This document shows, piece by piece, positions 36,701-51,700 of a stretch of 64,000 bases of DNA. The notes beneath the pieces were generated by a model. That model saw only the letters and a program-made list of their open reading frames with translations, was not told the origin of the DNA and searched no databases. How positions within the stretch are numbered: the stretch's first letter is position 1; the number at the start of each line of letters is the position of its first letter. The DNA is from Pieris napi (lineage: Eukaryota > Arthropoda > Insecta > Lepidoptera > Pieridae): NCBI RefSeq assembly GCF_905475465.1, contig NC_062244.1:7142501-7206500 (forward strand), written 5' to 3'. Both the position numbers and the translations under genes were made by a program.

Positions 36701-39700
36701 ACCGTGAGTCCTGAAAATAATATCTATATTCAATCCGCAGTCTTAAAAAAATAGCTTTTACTTGGCTCACTAAGGACAGTTGTAGATGGTTATATATAAA
36801 TATTTTAGACTTAGGGCCTGTTTCACAATGTATGGATAAGTTCTACATAAGTTCCAAATTAGCTATTTATTACTTATTGATAGGATAAACACTATTGTTG
36901 CGTTTCATGACTGTCAGATAGCACTATTCGTCACATAAAGTCCATCATAAGTATGAATCCGATGAAGAGTCAAATAGCACAATTTATCTTCCAAATAATT
37001 TGTGTTGCATAGCTATTTTGTACTTTATCCATACATTGTGAAACAGACCCTAAGTTATAATATCTTATTAACAAAATTTAATTTTACTATGTTACATAGT
37101 TATATTTGGGCTAAGTAAATTTGTTTGACGTCCTAGTGGACCGGAACACTATATCTAATTTATGCTTCGATCACACATTAAAAACTTAATTTTAAACTTT
37201 TAATAATAATTACGACCTTATTATCGTAATACAGTTTATTTGTTGCCAGGTTTTGATCTCAGTAATAAATTTGTGGTCTAATTCCGAGCTTAAGTAAACA
37301 TGTTTTCATTTGTGTCCTCAAAAATAAAACCTATCGCTTTTTCCTTTGTTGCATAAATGGTAATTAAAGTCAACCCAAAAGGTTTTTACTCTATATATTT
37401 ATATCGTTCTGTAGTGGACAAATAGTTACAAAAACGACTAAATGCGTAAAGAACGATCACTTTGTTGCATAAGTTGTAATTAAAGTCAACCCACAAGGTA
37501 TTTCAGTGTAAATACAAATAAGGGAGCAGATGACAAAAAAATATCCGAGAGTACGTCTTCCATGGTCTCCAGAAGTAAAAATCCAAATACTGTTTAATTA
37601 ATTATTTAGAATAAGACAATTTCGTTCAAACAAAAAACTATACAAGAGCTCCAGTATTAGTAGTTTTAAAGTTATGATGATAATTGATTTTGTCTATATA
37701 TGTAAAGTAATATAATTAGATAATAACAGAGCAGGCAGAAAATAACAAACGGCACAAATATAAGAGTCTTTCCTCCAACTTCAATTTTGTTCCCTTTGGA
37801 GTAGAGACTCTTGGGCCGTGGGGTTCAAGTGCACAGGCGCTTATTAAAGATTTAAGTTGGCGCCTGGTAGATAGTACCGGTGACCGCAGAGCTGGCACTT
37901 TCCTGGCTCAAAGAATAAGTCTCGCAATACAGCGAGGAAATGTTGCCAGCGTTAAAGGTACACTGCCACAGGGACCAAACTTTTTAAATTTGTTTTAATT
38001 TTAATTTTATTTATTTTTAATTATTTTTATTATTACTTTATAGGTTAAGAAAATTGTAAATACTGTATTTGTGTAAATAAAAAAAATAAAAAGTAATAAA
38101 CTTGCCAGGGCAATAAAATATTAGATAATTATATTAATACTAGCTGATCCGGCAAACGTCGTTTTGCCATGTATATCATTTATAATAAAAAATAGGGGTT
38201 GATCGTAGAGGGGTGAAAATTAGAGGTTGTATGTATTTTTTAATGCTGTATCATAAAAAAATAGAAATTAAAAAATTTGTCTAAACAATAAAAAAAAAAG
38301 TTAGGGGTGGACTACCCCTAACATTTAGGGGGATGAAAAATAGATGTTGGCCGATTCTCATAGATACCGGATAAGCACAAAAAATTTCATCAAAATCGGT
38401 CAAGCCGTTTCGGAGGAGTATGGCAACGAAAACTGTGACACGAGAATTTTACTATATTAATATTCATACAGAATAGTAAGGAGCATGTAATATTTAAAAT
38501 CATTTCTAAAAGTGTACTTAGTCTAGGTTAAATTGAAGGAATTTTGAAAATCACTTACCGACATATGGCTGTATCAGAACCAGTGAAATCAGTAGGTGTT
38601 CCAACATAGTACTCGCCAGTGGATGATATAATAGCAGTGACGTTCGAGTGAGGGTTGTGAGGACAATTTGGAACGCCCGACACCCATTCAGATATCAGAT
38701 TCAGCGATTCAATCTGCAAAAAAAGTTCTAACTCAACACTTTGGTACATATTATACATACACACAGGTGGCTGACAATTCCTGACTGAGCTGACCTGATC
38801 ATCGTAAATGAAATATAGTGTTGAGACGCGATTCTCCTTAACATAATACTAAGTTATATGTCTTCTATTATAACACGAAACTAGTAAAAAATATGTTTCC
38901 TAGGCCCCTGATGTATTAAGAGCTAGTGACTTGAGATACATTCACTGTGTAGCAATAAAATAAAAAAAATATCAGCGGCGCTACCTTTTTAGGTCTGGGC
39001 CTCAGATTTCTGAATCTGTTTTATGATCATTTGTTAATCTAATAGGCAAGTAGGGTCAGTCTCCTGTGACACACGCCGACTTATTGCGTCTAAGGCAAGC
39101 TGGTTTCCTCACGATGTTTTCCTTCAGCGTTCGAATGTTAAATGCGCACATAGAAAGAAAGTCCATTGGTGCACAGCCGGTGATCGAAACTACGACCTCA
39201 GGGATAAGTGTCGCACGCTGAAGTCACTGCTCTTGTGTAGCAGTAGAAAAAAAAACAATTTATATTTAAAACATTAAACAATTTAACATTTTTAACTAAT
39301 GTTAAACGTTAGATACTTTAAAAATACAATAATTAGTTTTTCATTATCATAGTAGACATTACCTAAGTTGGAAAAATCTGAAGTACAGGTAAAGCGTGAA
39401 AGGCAGACCAAATTAATGAATTCAATAAAGAGACAAAAATGTCTGTCGTTTTTATTATATTTTCATATAACATACTCTGTTATAGTCTGTGTGAATGAGA
39501 ACTGACATAGCGGTAATTCGACCTAGCACCAGGACAGTATAATTCTCTGCTACGCATCATTTTATCTAAGTATCAAGTTGATTACTGTCGAACTATAATG
39601 ACATCAGAGTGTTATCAACATAGCAAAAAAGGTAATTTAGCATTACTGCGACCTTAAATCTCATGACGGTTCTATTTCCGCACAGACTCTACACTCCTAT

Positions 39701-42700
39701 TTTGCCTCTATTACGTTTCCGCCACTGTACACAAGCAAATGTTCCATTTTTGTCTTCTACCAAACTGTACATCTTATATATAAATTACGTGTCACGTAAT
39801 TTGTTTGTCTGCTATGGACTCCTAAACTACCGAACCGATATCAATCAAACTTGCACACCGTGTGTAGTTTGATCCAACTTAAAAGATAGGATAGCTTACA
39901 TCTCAATTTATAGGCGCAATATTATTTTATTGCAAAATATTTGTTTATTATTTGATAGTCACAATTCTAACAGATGGCGCTGTGTTGAAAGTACCAACGT
40001 TTCACATAAGCTACAATTTAATGGCATAACCACCAAAAAAGCATGGTTGTCCCCAAGACTGGTGTTCTCCCTTTAATAGTTTACTACTAAGTAATATAAC
40101 AAGAATCTTAGCCACAGCAACGCTTGGCCGAGTCTGCTAGTCATATATACAATTTAAAGGAAATAATTTAATTCTTTCTTAGCCGTTCAAAGCACAAACA
40201 TCAGCGTTATAATTAAAGCATTGACACAGCCCACGGTGACCTACTTTTATTCATTAGGAAATACGGCAGAAATATGGTAGTTCATTATCGTGGTTCGCCT
40301 AATTTCGTTATGATAAGATAACTGTACGACCTTGTACTTTGATTTACAACGCAGTTTTCTTCATGAAGTATTCATAGAGTATGACCATTTACATGACTAT
40401 ATTCGGATTATTGCTTCATGTAATTTCATGTATAGGTAGATAAATCTATAAGAATGTATGAAAACTTGGCTAGTATTAGTAATTTTTAACATTACTCAAA
40501 AGCTGAGGGAGACTAGATTTGCAAATAAATTCTCTTTTAAAACTAATACAATATTTAGATAACCCAAAGCCCTGTTTATTATCGTCTCAAGTCTTTATAT
40601 ATATAATTCTTCTGTGAGTGTGTATGTCACTGAACTTCTCTCAAACGACTGGACCGATTTTGATGAATTTTTTTGTGTGTGTTCAAGGGGATCTGGGAAT
40701 GGTTTAGATTTACAAATCAGCCCGCCAGATGGCGCTGCAGTCGGTACTTTCATACTTTGCTTTACTAATTGCTTGAAATATCATGCAGGACAACGTCTGT
40801 CGGGTCCACTAGTATAGGTAATATATTTATCAACATCAAAGAAAGTTGCGACCACCGAATAAACACTTATTAATTACTTGACCACATTCATTTAGGCAGC
40901 TACTAGTAGTCACAAAAAGTTAACAGTTTAATAAGTATCAAATACTATAATATTGTCTATTAAATGTTTTTCAATAACTTGGGAATTTAACACCTGTGAA
41001 AACTTCAGAATTCTTAAGTGCGACGTATTGAATGGATAATATGGTAGCTGCGTTTAGAAAAATATATTTTATGCTGAACTAAAGTCCTTCGATTTTCAAT
41101 TTTCATATTCGACATTTTCGAAATTTAAAACTCCGAAAATGTCAGTTATCAGCAGGTAATTTATTTACTACGCCACACCGTGTATAATAATTCTGCAATT
41201 GCCAAAGTAAGGATTTCGATTGGAAAATTCAAAAGTTTATACTTCTACATTTTAAGAACTTGCAATCAAACGTAAGAATAATATTCCTTTCCTAATCTTC
41301 TATGAATTTAGTTCCAGTTTTATCTAGATAAGTTATATTAAAGAATAACGTTAAACTTCAAATAAAAAATATATGTTATTGTCCTATCTCATAAAAACAT
41401 AATAAACAATGTAAACTGCGCTTCTCGTAAAAAAATCCAAAGTGCCATGAATTTCCTCCGCGAGTAATAAAAGCCATACCGCCAATCTCACATGAGCTGA
41501 CATTAACCTAACGATATTTTAATTTCACTCACCTCACGCCAACTGCATACAGGGCTAAACGCATTTGTCCCACAAGCGAAAAGCTTATGCCCGTACGAGA
41601 GCAGAACCTTAATGTGGTTATGGCAATCCTCTTCCGTCTGGCCTTTGTCCTGGCATAGTATGGCTTTGTCTGCTGGTGCGGGCCAGTCTGCTCTCTCTAG
41701 TTGCCGCAGACCACGAAGTGAGAGACGGTACATGGTGTCTCTGTAACAAAGATAATTTGAACATAAATATTTTTATTATGTTTCAAGTAATAACCAGAAA
41801 ATGCTATTGGTGATAAGGTAAAAGAAAAAATAAAGCTTTTACCATAAACAATATTTTTATATAAAACAGGTGGTAAACGGGCAGGAAGACCACATGAATT
41901 TAAGTGACTCCGCTGCTCATTGACACTACTACATATTAGAAATCGGTACGTTCTTGAAGGACCCTAAGTGGAATTGGTTCGGAATTACTTCAGCGAGCAG
42001 CTGGTGTGGAATATAGCGGTGGTGCACGGCAAACGTGCCTTAAGACAGTTGTGGAGCGACGGACGTCGAGGTGATACGGGTGGAATTTTGTATTCTGTCT
42101 TAACACGCGATGATGGAACAACGGATTATACTGTCGGAGTTGTGTAATATAACTATAGGTATTACTGTGAATATGTAGAGGTACATATATATAAGTATAT
42201 TTATATTTAACATAACATAGGTCTACTTTACCACAATATGTAACGCCTATATCATTTCGGAAAGCACTTTAATCTTTCACAATACATTAACATTATTTTC
42301 ATATAAAAATGCTATGTCACAATCAGCCCACATACTTATGTATAAATCTACCAACGCACTAACCTCGTACATATGTTCAAGAGGTTAGAAGTACTATAAT
42401 AATTATAAAGGAACAAGGAAATCATTAGACTAGTAAGTTTAATTGTTTAATAATCTTAAACCACGAGAATAAAGAATCTTGAATTCGTAAGTTCTTCCGG
42501 AAAAATTTGGTACGATTTTAGAATTTACTGAAACACTAATGCATACCAAAGGGCCCACGTTTTACGAAAACTACGGACTGTGTCCTTTCACATACTTAAA
42601 GAATAGTTGCAGAGACGCGTTTTAGCTATTTCTGGTTTATTTGTATCTTTATTATCTTCTCGTGTTATCGCAAATAGATTTATTCTAACAAACTCTAATA

Positions 42701-45700
42701 AATTTATATTAAAATAAACACAGTATTTTTATTATTATTCGCAAAGAGACAAAACTGCTATTAAACAAGTTTAAAGATTTCAAATCTACAAAGGTTATGT
42801 TTGCTTAGTTTTAGTCTAAATTCAAATATAGAGGTTAACGGGTTGAGTAAATATATTTTTTATCTACACTCACGCAAACCACTTCCTTTAAAAACAAACG
42901 CGTCTTTAAACCAGCAAATTATTATTGGTTGTTAAATATTATTTCAAAACTAGCTGACCTGGCAAACGTCGTTTTGCTATGTATATCATTTATAATAAAA
43001 AATAGGGGTTGATCGTAGAGGGGTGAAAATTAGGGGTTGTATGTATTTTTTAATGTTGTATCATAAAAAAATAGAAATTAAAAATTTTGTCTAAAAAATA
43101 AAAATAAAAATTTAGGGGTGGACTACCCCTAACATTTAGGGGGATGAAAAATAGATGTTGGCCTATTCTCATAGATACCGGATAAGCACAAAAAATTTCA
43201 TTAAAATCGGTCAAGCCGTTTCGGAGGAGTATGGCAACGAAAACTGTGACACGAGAATCTTATATATTAGATTTGACCTCAAAATAGGTAATCACTAACT
43301 CGACACGTTTGGCCTGGAAAAACGTCTATCAAGTACGAAACAGGAACGCCGTGTTTAACGAAAAATTACACTTCGAATTGTAAGCATTTGAAGTTTTTCA
43401 AAGTCAAACTAACACTACACGTGGCCTTGAGCCACGCCTCTACTTACGCCTAATTTCTCATTAAAATAACAAGCATAGTCTATTACTGTATAACAGATGT
43501 TGTTAATAGAGGACACCCGAGCTTATATACGTACTATGACCACTATTTGCAGGATTGTTTTTTTAATAAATAATTAAGTATTATTTTATTAATTATGATT
43601 ACCATTGTAACATCTTTTTACTAAAGGTGTATTTTACGATGCGCCAATTTATTAATACATAATAGGAAGGTTTGGTGACTTTGAGTTTGAGACTGAACGT
43701 AAGGATGTTATGTTTTGATCACTGATGAAGCACATAATACTAATTCATGTACAAGTTCGATGTTTGCTTCTCAAGGAAAAGATTTTCGACTCTGCCCTGC
43801 AGTGGCGAACATTCAACGCATACAAGAGCGATAAGCAACCAAAAACTTCGCACGGTGAAGGAAAACATCGTGAGGAAACCGGCTTGCCTTAGACCCAAAA
43901 AGTCGACAGCGTGTGTCAGGCACAGAAGGCTGATCACCTACTTGCCTATTAGATTGACAAATGATCATGAAACAGATAAAGAAATCTAAGGCCCAGACCT
44001 AAAATGGTTGTAGCGCCACTGATTTATTTGTTATATGAATATGTTAAAAAAACGTTTGATTTTATTCTCTCTGTTTGTTGAAATGTGTGATTGTATTTAA
44101 CTTATTTTATATATTCTTTAGTACTTCAGACCCCAAGGTCCCTTAGTAGTTTTGTACTCCTACTTTATTTAAAATGTAATAAAAAAACATATCATGAAGT
44201 TTCTATTCATTTAGCACGGTTTTATGAATGGTATCATTACACCAATTTCATGACATTTTTGGTCACATCAAGTGATCAGTTTTACCCGGCATCATTTGGT
44301 TATATATACTTCAAGATATTGCTTAAGCGATTAGTTCTGCATCTAAATGCTTATTAGTGCATAATCTTTGATATTGACTACGTGCAAGTTGCATAGTAAA
44401 CATGTAACCGGTTTCTTGTTACCCAAGTATCGAATAAACATACTCTTAGTATATGAAACTTAATACATTTGTGAATACGCAGTATAATAGGAGATTACGA
44501 ATAAGCTGTGTAAGTAGTTTTGTAGCCACCTGGACTGTTTGTATGTATAAAAGAATGTTCTCCTTATCTATTAGACTGCTGTGAGGAGGGTGTTTTTGTC
44601 TTACATTCGCTCACTAGTCGACGGGTTATATGCATTAAACAGAGAAACGGATTCACCTAGCACTACACTCTATAAGGGTGAGAATGTTCTACCTCAACTA
44701 TCATGTCTGTGACACGGTCCGTCTTTCCGTTTGGCCATTAGAATGGAGTAATATGCCATCGTTACAGTTTAGCTTAAACATTTACTGGTTAAAAAAATAT
44801 TGAAATGGAAAGGGAAATTTTTTGACAATCCAAATTTACTCCGTTTTACTTCAACTTAAATTAATTTCGTAAAGGCGTGAAAAATGAGACAGATGTATAT
44901 TTAAATAAGTTTATGAGCAATCTCATAATGTGTTTTATCACTACAAATAATATAAGAATTGACTAATTGACATGACTCATAATGTACCTTCTATGTAAAA
45001 TTCCTTTTAAGACAAATTTGCACGCCATGTGGCAGAATATGCGAACTTTCGATTGTACCACCATAACCTTTTTGTACCATATTCTTGCAAATAAATTATT
45101 ATTATAATTATATAAGTGTAAGCAGTTTAAATTTAGTCAATTGATTTATTACATATAAAAACTTTTTATACTTTTAGAATCCTAGGTATGGCGTATTCCG
45201 TCACTATGTATAGATTAAAAATACATACCGACAGTTAAATTACTCTACTTACCTTACAAATTACCAATCCTTAACATATTTCATATCTCTAAACTCCTAA
45301 ACATTTTAAAGCACTTTCATTTCAACTTGTTTCTTTAGTTAATATCTCATAAAACATTAATTTAATTAATAGAATATTAAAGCGAGAAAAACTATAAATT
45401 CGCGTTAGACTTAGAAAGTGAAATATTCAAACTCTCGATAGCACCTTGCGATAACCCCGTGATTGCGAACATAAAACACTCGATCGGAAACCGCCTTTTC
45501 TCTTCCTAACTGACAAATAAGGAGAGTCGTTGAGCTAAAATTTATTCGCGCTACTGCCTTTATCGACCTGCCTGTCATTATAGGGACGCGGATGTAACGA
45601 CTGGTAATAGTGAATGATGCTTTGTTTTTCTAAATGTACTGATTTATTAGGTAAGACCATATATTAATAATAATTTAGAAGCACTACAGCCTTATATGTC

Positions 45701-48700
45701 TTGGCCTAAGATTGTATGCAAAATATGTTGCTATGCTCAAAACTCTAAGGCTGGACGAATTTATTTAAAAAAAATTTTAATCTTTGAAATCTGAAGAAGG
45801 TTTTTATCGAGTTCTCTCTAAAATTTAGGAAAACGTATATAAAACAATAATATTATGGCGAACGTTCGCGGGGGCAGCTAGTTTCAAATAAAACTGTTAA
45901 TCAAATTCCGATGCTGATAGGCACCTTGACATTCTAATACAATATAATGTAGGTATTTAGCATAAGACATTGTATAATTGAAATCTGTGGAATATATAAT
46001 AAGAAACGATTCCCTATTCTACTTTCGTACTTGAACTAGCGAAATAATCTTTTGTCGCGTTCATTTATGTACAAAATTATACGAGAGCGAAAGAGACAAT
46101 ACAATTAATAACTATTGCAAGAGGCCTACAATTCAAGGCGAGAGCGAATAATACTCCAAAATGTACTGATGTATTCATCGAAGTATGACCGACCATAAAT
46201 TACAGAATGTTTGTCACATGCTTCTAAAAATAAAGTGACGTTACAACCTTTTCAGTCAGGGCCTCAGATTTCTCTATTTGTTTCGTAATTATTATTAGTA
46301 GGTGATTAGCCTAATGCTGATGAGGCAAGAACAATAGGTTGAGCACTGAATAACCTGTTGTGCCTGACACACTGTCTACTTGAACACCGAAAAAAATAGA
46401 TGAAGGTCAATTGGTGCACAGCCGGGGTTGGAAATACAACCTCAGGGATGCGAGTCGCTTGCTGAAGTCACTAAGCCAACACTGCTCTTTGTTTGTCACA
46501 AGCTACGGTATAACCTCAAAAAAGCGTGCAACATGCTTATTGTTTATTAAGCACAATAGACCTATTTTATAAAATAAAGTACATACATATATAAATAAAA
46601 TAAACGCTGTTTTATTTGAAATACATATCCAGTCTTACTGTTAATTCTGTTCATTAGAGTAATCATTAAATAGTTCATAGACAATAGGTATCTGCTAGGA
46701 TGAAATTACAAGCGCTAATATATCTTACAAACACACAAATATATACCATTACACGAAACCACAATCTTTGAAATAACATTTGATATCTAATTTCAGTGCA
46801 ATATAGTATTGTAGAAACAATATCAATATACAATGAGAAATCCAAGATATCGAAGGTCATGCAAGCATAAATATTACCCTAGTACAAATGAAAGTACGCG
46901 GATTCGAAACGAACAAAGACATGTACTCGTATATATTAATAAAAATGAATCGCAAAATATGTTTCTAGGCGCAAAAATCGAAGACGGATGGACCTATTCA
47001 AGTAATTATTTATTCCTTGAACTCTAATGAAAGTTTTTATGGAGAGAAAAAATTGAAAAATAGTTTATTTTTGTTTTTATTTAGTACTCAGGTTTCAATT
47101 CCGGAGATAACAGTATCTGTAGGGTAACATAGCAAAATGCTATTTTATATGTAGCTATTAAAAAGGTAGGCCATGTAAAAATACATATAGGCGAAAAGAA
47201 GTTCACGGGCAGCTAGTACACGCTAGTTTTTGTGGGAAACGTAAGTACTTCCAGCATACGCAATGTGAAAAACCCGAAAAAAAAGTCTCGAATCATAACA
47301 ATGGCATTATCCATGGGGTTTAGTTTTAGGAACCCAAGCTCTACATTATGGGTCATTAACCACTACAAGGTCATCATCAACTACAAGTTGACCTATCAGT
47401 TCAGTAACGATATACTATGGTTTATTTATATGAAGTTGAACATGTATGTCAAAATCGTTCATTTTTGACGTAAGGATAAGACTTAGCGCTTTCTCGTGTC
47501 TGAATCATACTCTTACTTCTAACCTCTATGCAATTGTCGATTTATACGTATTTTAATTTGTCCGAGCAATACCGTATTGCATAAAATCTTCACGCTAAGT
47601 ATGAAATATTGCGCATGGGGCTTTTAATAAATCATTTCATGGTGTATAATATATGAAATGTATTATTGTCAGCGATGCTGTGGGTCTGGTAATATAATAT
47701 ATGTATAGGCAAAGATTAATTTACGCTTTTTGTATTGGAAATAAGTTGATAGAAGCTGTTAAAGCTTTACAATTATTGTGAGATTAATAGACACAAGATT
47801 ATTATTAAAAACCGTACCGTAAGACACAAATAGTAATATTTTTTTTCGGTTTTGGTTAATTCTTATTCACGCCTATAAAAGCTACGATTATGATGATACG
47901 ATAAACTAAATTTTAAAAATATAATTTTAAAATATCAAAGATTATTAATAAGACCGTATTAACTATTGCGGTCTAAAAAGACGAAAAAAATTCTATAAAA
48001 CTATGTAGATTATTTGATTCTTCAACAAAAATATCACCAAATCTCAATAAATATAGCTCATGCCACTTGACCAAACACTATGTTTTAATAGGTGGTCGTT
48101 GTTTGAACCAGACATATGGTAATACATGATATGCGTAACACGTCATTCGTTTGATGCGCCCGCGCCGCTTTATTGCTTACAGGATTTTAACTTCAAAAAC
48201 GAGTTAACTCTTAACAGTGAATTGCCAATTCGACAAACTGAAACGTAGATGATACTATTTTGGTACCAATGGTAATATATTTTTTGTTTATAAGTATAAT
48301 TTACAATTCTCGTGAACTATAATGGTATCTTCATAGATTCATGTTAAATTGTATTTTATGTACTTATCACAAATATAACAGCGTGTCTTTACAATAGTTT
48401 TGCCTGCGATGCGGGAAATAGTAGTACATATTAGACACTTTCTGAATATGCCTACAAAGTTTTTTGGTAGATGTAGTGATAGCTTACGACGTCTGCGTGT
48501 TATATTTTTCCTTTTTTCTGTTGTATTCTTTTAATCTATGTACTAATTATGAATATGACCGTCTAACATCATTAAGATATGTCTTCAGATCGCCTATGAT
48601 TTTTTTTTAAATTTAATCCTGGGTCATGCTTTAACTAATGTAAAAATATAATGTACACAAATCATTATCATTTGCGTATAACGAAAGAATAAAATTATGC

Positions 48701-51700
48701 TAAAGAATTAAATGGTAGGTACTAATGCTTAATAATTCATTAAGAAGCTGAAGAGAGTGCCGTCGGGTTATACTCTCGGAGCGTAACTCTGATTGATAAT
48801 CGCCACGTTTAAAAAACTAAGAAAAAACTAAGTTAGCTAAATTTACAGACTTGACACGTACATTATATTCCTGTTTTCCATAATTAGGGTTGCCGGGAAG
48901 AGATGGCTAATGAGAGATTGCATGTAATGAATTTTAACTTAAGTGAGAACTGTTTATGCAAAGCCTCTGAATTCTAAAGTCTTTAAATGAATATAATTGT
49001 TTTCACAATGCTGTATTAATACACCAAGTACTTAAACGATTACCTATGGAAGTTGTTGATATAATTATTTAATGGTCATATGTAACACCACAAAAATCGT
49101 TAATTTATTTAAAAAATGACCCAGATGACCATAATTATCTTATAATTTATGCATATCGAATCAATAAAAATTAACGATTCAAAGTTGTGAAATCCTTGAA
49201 TATGTCCCTTCACTAAAGTAAATACTTCGACAATATACATTTACTATTTGCATTCATATGAATAATTTAGGGCCCATAGTTTATTGCTAAACTTTTTTAA
49301 ACCAGTACGTTTACATTACGCTACGAATTGAACTACATCGAAATGGTTTTCCTATTTGGTGTTTTTTGGATAATATTATTTATTTCGCAATCCTTCAGCT
49401 ACAAAATTGTATAAAATAACAAACAATTACACTAAAAATATAGCCAATGATGGAATACATAATATTTACCTACTAAAAGGTTCAAACTTTTACAAAAGGA
49501 AAAAAAAGCAATAAAAATTATTCGATACATTTAACTAAGTAATACCAAATTTAGCTGTGTTTTGTGATGATGCATGTGATTTGTGCTATGGATAATACTC
49601 CTTTTTATATCATGGTTAATATTCATTTAAGAGAATTGTTGAGCTAATTAAACTGTAGAAAAAGAGATGCTAATATATTAGAATCTTAGCAGAGTTGATA
49701 TTAGCAACATATTATAAAAAAGACCAACGCCCTTAATCTGTAACTTCCAATACTGATACCGATCGCGACGTTTTTGTATGCAAGTAAGATATAAATATTT
49801 ATTTACATTACGTTTCACTAATACAGAAATACAGTACAATTTAAATAATAAAATAAAATGGAGGGCAGCTGGCTGCCTTATCTAGCGATTACTTCCAGGG
49901 ACTGTGAGAAAAAAAAAACTAAATTAGTTAAGGTAGGTAAATTACTTATACAAAAGGAATGGAACAAAGAAGCTAGCTATTATAGGCTCCCATAAATTTG
50001 AAATCGTTTTTAACGTAAGGAGTTTTATTGTCGAACAGGGTGAAATAGATGAAATAGAGATGGAGAACGTAAGAATCACGCCGTTTAGAAATAGATAGCC
50101 TCCTGCCCGTTTGTCTCCTATTACATAAAAAAAAGTATTTACAAACTATGCAAAATCGAAGTGAGAATGAAATAGTTTTCAGGCTTAACAGCTAATTATA
50201 ATCCGACGTAAATAATCATTGCAAAATATTCGAACCAATGAATTTACATATATGATTCGAAATAAACATGTTGCATTTGCATTTAAGCCAAAGGGTTAAT
50301 AAATAATCAAAGTTTCACTTAACAATAATTTAAAATCTGCATTATCGTTAAGGCCTTGATAAACTGTAAGTTATTGAGGAATATAATAAGATTTCACAAA
50401 TATTACGAATTTTTGGTGAACAAAATAACACAGTAAAAAAACTGTAAATAACATTTTAACAGCTTGGTGCTAACTAAAAAGAGTAAAATATATGACTGTT
50501 TTATGTTTGACTTTTGGCTCTTAAGACTTAATCCAGATAAATCCTTTTACTTTTTTCGGTAGAACAAATTTTCCACTTTAAAAAAAAACGATTCTACTAC
50601 GAGTTTTGGGTGAAAATAAAAGTAAAAGATATATTTATATAACACTGGCGGACCTGATAGACGTTGTGCTGTACACCGGTCTTAAATAAAAAAAACATCT
50701 AAAACGATTCTCGAATCAACTTGAACACACAAATTAGTCAAAATCGGTTTAGGACTTTAATTACAAATTAAAGATATACAGTAACAGTTAATGAAAACTT
50801 CAACGACACTAACAAATCAATATTTTATCTATAATATATTTGACAGCAAAACATTAATATGATCAAGGTTTTGGTTTTTTTTTTTAATTATATTATACAC
50901 GTTTTAAAATCGGTCCAGCCATTCTCGAAGTTCAGCGAGACATACGAACAGCAATTTATTGATATATAGATTTCAAATAAGATTTTAATAGGTTATTGAA
51001 ATGAAACAAAAAAGAGAACCTTTTTGATTTGTCTTATATTTATGGCTTTTAATTCAGTCTTACCGACTCTCTTCCTTCCTTCTAATTGAAAAAATTACGA
51101 TTAAAATGGTAGCATGTCATAAAAAAACTTACAGCAAAATTAATGTAAAAAAAACCAATAACAAATGAACAAGTTACAACTATTTTTACTTCGTATACTT
51201 TCAAATAAATTGTCAATATAATAAAGCAAATAAAACAAATCGACAAGTCGTGGGACTACTGCCTAAGTAATTAGTGATTGTTATTTTTAGCTCGTATAGG
51301 TGCGGCACTGTCATCTCGCACATTAATTATCTCTATCACGACGTAGGACATACCGACAAATTAACACGCAAAGAGTTCGTTTACCTATCCCTTAAGAGGT
51401 GTTTATAGTGCCCTTAAATAATGAAACACCTTAAAACCTTTTTTAAGTTTTTTTTTGTTGTACTCGTAGTCCTGTGAAAGAAAACTTAAATACATGAAAC
51501 TATTGTAGGATTGACAGTCTTCGAAAAGGGATACGCTTCTAAATTTAAAAAAAGGGAATTCCATTTTTTTCTTTTTTAATGTGAACAAGTTTAGTTAACT
51601 TTGTCAACAGCCAGTGTTTGTGTCAAAAAGTTTTATACACACAGACATAAACTTATGCAAATTCGTTATTCGGTCTTGTTTGTTTTAATTAGTTAAAATC

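Noticed and set aside
41739..41740. Alternative acceptor two bases further into exon 3
   Set aside because: It would leave two bases missing and break the frame of the sema domain.
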